Position numbers and translations under genes: made by a program
The notes under the pieces: model-generated
What the model was told of the DNA's origin: nothing
What the model saw: the letters and a program-made list of their open reading frames with translations, nothing else
Databases searched by the model: none
Shown here: positions 61,766 through 64,000 of the stretch, in pieces
How the letters are laid out: each line of letters opens with the position of its first letter
Numbering within the stretch: the first letter of the stretch is position 1
From: Streptococcus sp. 596553
GTDB taxonomy: Bacteria > Bacillota > Bacilli > Lactobacillales > Streptococcaceae
Direction of reading: 5' to 3'
Assembly (NCBI RefSeq): GCF_900411395.1
Contig: NZ_OXCQ01000001.1
Location: 496,415 to 560,414 of the forward strand
Length of the DNA: 64,000 bases

Positions 61766-62614
61766 TTAAAATTCAAATTCCGCAAGCACATCTTGCCCAC
61801 TGGTGACCAATTTTGCTCCTTCCTGAATCAAATGATGGCAACCGTCTGATAGTCCATCTAAAATGCTACCAGGAATAGCAAATACATCGCGCCCTTCTTC
61901 CATTGCCCTCTCACAGGTAATGAGACTACCTGAGCGCATCTTGGCCTCTGCTACAATCACGCCACGACAAAGTCCAGCGATGATGCGATTACGGGCAGGA
62001 AAATGAAATTTCAGAGGTTGTTCGCCAGGTCCATATTCACTGAGAACCAGATGGTCATTACCAATATAGTCTTGCAAACGTTTATTGGTTTTAGGATAAA
62101 ACACATCCAGTCCTGTTCCAATCACTGCAATGGTTTTTCCGCCATTCTGAAGAACTGCCATATGAGCTGCTGTGTCAATGCCCTTGGCTAAGCCACTGAC
62201 GATAACCAGTTCATTTTCCAATCCCTGAATGACTTTTTCAACTGACTTAGCTCCCTGTTTGCTACAAGCACGACTACCCACGACTGCTACCTTTGGAAAT
62301 TTCAAGAGGTCCAGATTTCCCTTGTAAAATAAAAGCACAGGTGCATCGTATATTTCACTCAAATCCCAAGGATAACAGTCGTCTAAAATAGAGAAAGATG
62401 GAAACTTTTGAAACTCTTTCTCCAAATGCGCATCGTCTATCTGAAAATAACGTTCCATAAAAACAGCTGGATTTCGGCAACCTGATATATCTGCAATATC
62501 ACCTAACAACAGTTCTTGATCAACATTTTCACCATATTCTAGGACATTCAAAATCTGTTGATTGGTCAAACCTGATTTTTTTAACTTATAGATTTCATAG
62601 TTTGTGATTTTCAT
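61766..62614 (-). CDS. dprA: DNA processing protein DprA
   Basis: Loads RecA on incoming single-stranded DNA in transformation and helps shut off competence. 282 residues. Rossmann-like domain: 'KVAVVGSRACSKQGAKSVEK' , 'VIVSGLAKGIDTAAHMAVLQ', 'GKTIAVIGTGLDVFYPKTNK', 'SEYGPGEQPLKFHFPARNRI', 'VVAEA'-like 'VIVAEAKMRSGSLITCERAM', 'EEGRDVFAIPG'. The ATG at 62614 is chosen because GGAG precedes it and the family starts 'MKITNYE'. Under ComX control (box at 62648). Confidence 0.95.
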   Translation of the reverse strand: MKITNYEIYKLKKSGLTNQQILNVLEYGENVDQELLLGDIADISGCRNPAVFMERYFQIDDAHLEKEFQKFPSFSILDDCYPWDLSEIYDAPVLLFYKGNLDLLKFPKVAVVGSRACSKQGAKSVEKVIQGLENELVIVSGLAKGIDTAAHMAVLQNGGKTIAVIGTGLDVFYPKTNKRLQDYIGNDHLVLSEYGPGEQPLKFHFPARNRIIAGLCRGVIVAEAKMRSGSLITCERAMEEGRDVFAIPGSILDGLSDGCHHLIQEGAKLVTSGQDVLAEFEF

Positions 62615-62647
62615 AAATAACTCCATTTCTTTATCTACTCATCTATT

Positions 62648-62655
62648 TATTCGTA
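62648..62655 (-). promoter_or_regulatory. ComX (SigX) cin-box of dprA
   Basis: Minus strand TACGAATA, the exact core of the late-competence promoter, preceded by a T run and located 34 bases upstream of the dprA ATG. Confidence 0.88.
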
Positions 62656-62710
62656 AAAAAATCAAAAAACATCCGACTATTTGTAATCCCCCAATAATGA
62701 AGTATATTGA

Positions 62711-62760
62711 AAAATCTCCAGACTAGAGAACTCACTGATGGTTCCTAATCTGGAGATTTT
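62711..62760 (-). terminator. Terminator downstream of the surface-protein gene
   Basis: aaaatctccaga (62711-62722) pairs perfectly with tctggagatttt (62749-62760); T run follows on the minus strand. 66 bases after the stop at 62827. Confidence 0.85.
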
Positions 62761-62826
62761 ATTATTTCCTCATCATAGCTACAAACCTACTCACTCAGTT
62801 CCTGAACGTAAGGGTTTTCTTCAAGA

Positions 62827-64000
62827 CTAGATTTCTTCTTTGAGTTGACTGAGAACAGTCTTGATTTCAGAAATTAGTTCTGCTTCTTTTTGAGAATCTT
62901 TTTGATGGCTATCTACAAAGAGTCGTGCTTCATCAGCTAATTTCTTAGCCTTGTTTAGAACTTTTTTATCCTTGTCGCTAGCCTCTAGCTCCACTACAAG
63001 CTGGTGCAATTCTCTTGAAAGCTTATCTAGTTGAGAGGATTTTTTACGAGCTACTGCAAAGAGGAGAGCTCCTAGAAGAGAAAGAACTGCAGCTCCTAAG
63101 ACACCATATAGAGGAACTTCTGTCTCATTTTTAGCTCCCTTGGCACTTTCTGCTTCTTTATTTGAGTTTGACGCAGACGGACTCTTATCAGCTGATGTGC
63201 CAGCTTGTAGAGAATTGAGAACCTGTCTAACTTTAGCAAGGACGTCTGCCAATTCTTGAGCTGTTAAGTTTTCATTAGCAAGAGCTGCTTGCGCCTCTCT
63301 CAAGATACGCTGTGCTTCTTCAAGTACTTCAGGAGATAGACCTGCTAAGTCTTGCAAGCGACGTTCCAGATCCTCTACTAGAGTACGAAGTTCTGACTTG
63401 TCCACAGCCGATGGACTTGTACCTGTTTGGGAATTCCCTACAAATCCAACGCTTCTACGAGCGCGACGTGGAGGAGTTCTTCGAGTTCTTGTAGCAGATG
63501 GTGAAGCAACAGAATTTATTCCAGACTGAGCTGAATCCGAAGGAGAATCTGGTGTTTGACCACCATCCTTATCCTGACTAGACAGTCTTCGAACGTTAGC
63601 TTTAGCAATAGCCTCGGCTAGAATATGATCCATGCTAGATAAAGCTTCTTGCTTCGCTCGATCGATTTCATCTTGTGTTTTGGCTTGGTCAATTTTCTTA
63701 AGCGCATCTTGAAGAGCCTGCCTTACCTGATTTTTAGCAACATCTTTTTCAAATAGAGAAAGGTTAGCATTGTCGTCGATAAGAGATAGGCTGAGATTAG
63801 CTTTTTGCTCTACTTCTGATTTAGCTGACTTATTCGCCTCTGCGGTTGGATTGATGTTGTTGATGGCATCAAGTCCAGCCTGCTTAGCTTTCTCAACTCC
63901 TGCTTGGTCAGTCGCTTCATTGACCTTGCGTTTCGCTTCTGCCAAGGCGTCTTCAACCTTCTTAATCGCCGCTTTCTTCTCTTCTGTTGTTAAGTGCTGA
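62827..64000 (-). CDS. DUF1542-repeat surface protein, C-terminal part only
   Basis: About 391 codons; the 5' end is beyond the right edge. Begins in Ala/Lys/Glu-rich helical repeats ('KVEDALAEAKRKVNEATDQA', 'AKQAGLDAINNINP') of DUF1542 type, seen in large streptococcal and staphylococcal surface proteins. A Ser/Pro/Arg-rich linker follows, then a helical block ('LEDLERRLQDLAGLSPEVLE'). Near the end is one hydrophobic segment 'VPLYGVLGAAVLSLLGALLF' and then a ~75-residue charged helical tail. There is no LPXTG motif, so anchoring seems to be by this segment, with the tail inside the cell. Function unknown. Confidence 0.85.
   Translation of the reverse strand, partial: QHLTTEEKKAAIKKVEDALAEAKRKVNEATDQAGVEKAKQAGLDAINNINPTAEANKSAKSEVEQKANLSLSLIDDNANLSLFEKDVAKNQVRQALQDALKKIDQAKTQDEIDRAKQEALSSMDHILAEAIAKANVRRLSSQDKDGGQTPDSPSDSAQSGINSVASPSATRTRRTPPRRARRSVGFVGNSQTGTSPSAVDKSELRTLVEDLERRLQDLAGLSPEVLEEAQRILREAQAALANENLTAQELADVLAKVRQVLNSLQAGTSADKSPSASNSNKEAESAKGAKNETEVPLYGVLGAAVLSLLGALLFAVARKKSSQLDKLSRELHQLVVELEASDKDKKVLNKAKKLADEARLFVDSHQKDSQKEAELISEIKTVLSQLKEEI

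Noticed and set aside
1..64000. CRISPR array, prophage or integrase genes
   Set aside because: No regularly spaced repeats, cas genes, phage structural genes or site-specific integrase were seen.

Overview
The window is a chromosomal segment of a mitis-group Streptococcus (S. pneumoniae / S. mitis / S. pseudopneumoniae / S. oralis cluster). I infer this from BOX repeat elements, a single-TM VicK next to VicR, a GlnPQ with two fused binding domains, a MutX/NiaX/NiaR/CoaBC gene order that I recall from pneumococcal genomes, a ComX-type box before dprA, and low GC. It is mostly conserved backbone interrupted by four accessory blocks. Nearly all genes from vicK to dprA run on the minus strand, except coaB-coaC-panT, niaX-niaR, glnPQ, zwf and rgg.

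Layout: vicK (partial)-vicR, mutY, BOX, fhs (1-4949); divergent vitamin genes coaB-coaC-ECF S component and niaX-niaR (5175-8206); ACCESSORY 1, a complete ribose operon rbsRKDACB (8338-14330) flanked by a 200-bp direct repeat of the niaR/mutX junction; mutX; ACCESSORY 2, gene remnants plus an ATPase-TOPRIM pair that looks like a phage-defence system (15225-18680); uvrB, CPBP protease, glnPQ, zwf, ftsY, two HAD phosphatases (18774-29455); ACCESSORY 3 (29456-34745), IS66 and IS3 debris followed by an Rgg-controlled ABC transporter operon with three related Ser/Ala/Gly/Cys-rich peptide genes, flanked by a 20-bp direct repeat that marks insertion at the smc/HAD junction; smc-rnc; ACCESSORY 4 (39157-48168), a four-gene sialic-acid uptake, activation and transfer operon with a GtfA-like glycosyltransferase, next to a 1442-residue YSIRK/LPXTG adhesin with ten MucBP repeats; tRNA-Arg(CCG), guaC, a YrdC-domain protein, the leucine operon leuABCD with leader-peptide attenuator and CodY box, mmcQ/yjbR, cutC, a DUF454 gene, topA, a DUF389 gene, dprA with a ComX box, and the C-terminal part of a DUF1542 repeat surface protein running off the right edge.

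How genes work together: the fhs, coa and nia genes serve one-carbon, CoA and NAD cofactor supply, with NiaR probably repressing its own operon through a site over the niaX promoter. MutX and MutY are two arms of oxidised-guanine defence; MutY here has no cysteine at all and so cannot hold the usual Fe-S cluster. The sialic-acid operon contains everything needed to import, CMP-activate and transfer scavenged sialic acid, and its position beside a serine/threonine-rich MucBP adhesin suggests that the adhesin may be the acceptor. The Rgg/peptide locus lacks any recognisable tailoring enzyme and may be either a decayed or an unusual RiPP-type system. These two loci, and the two insertion footprints, are the most interesting parts of the window.
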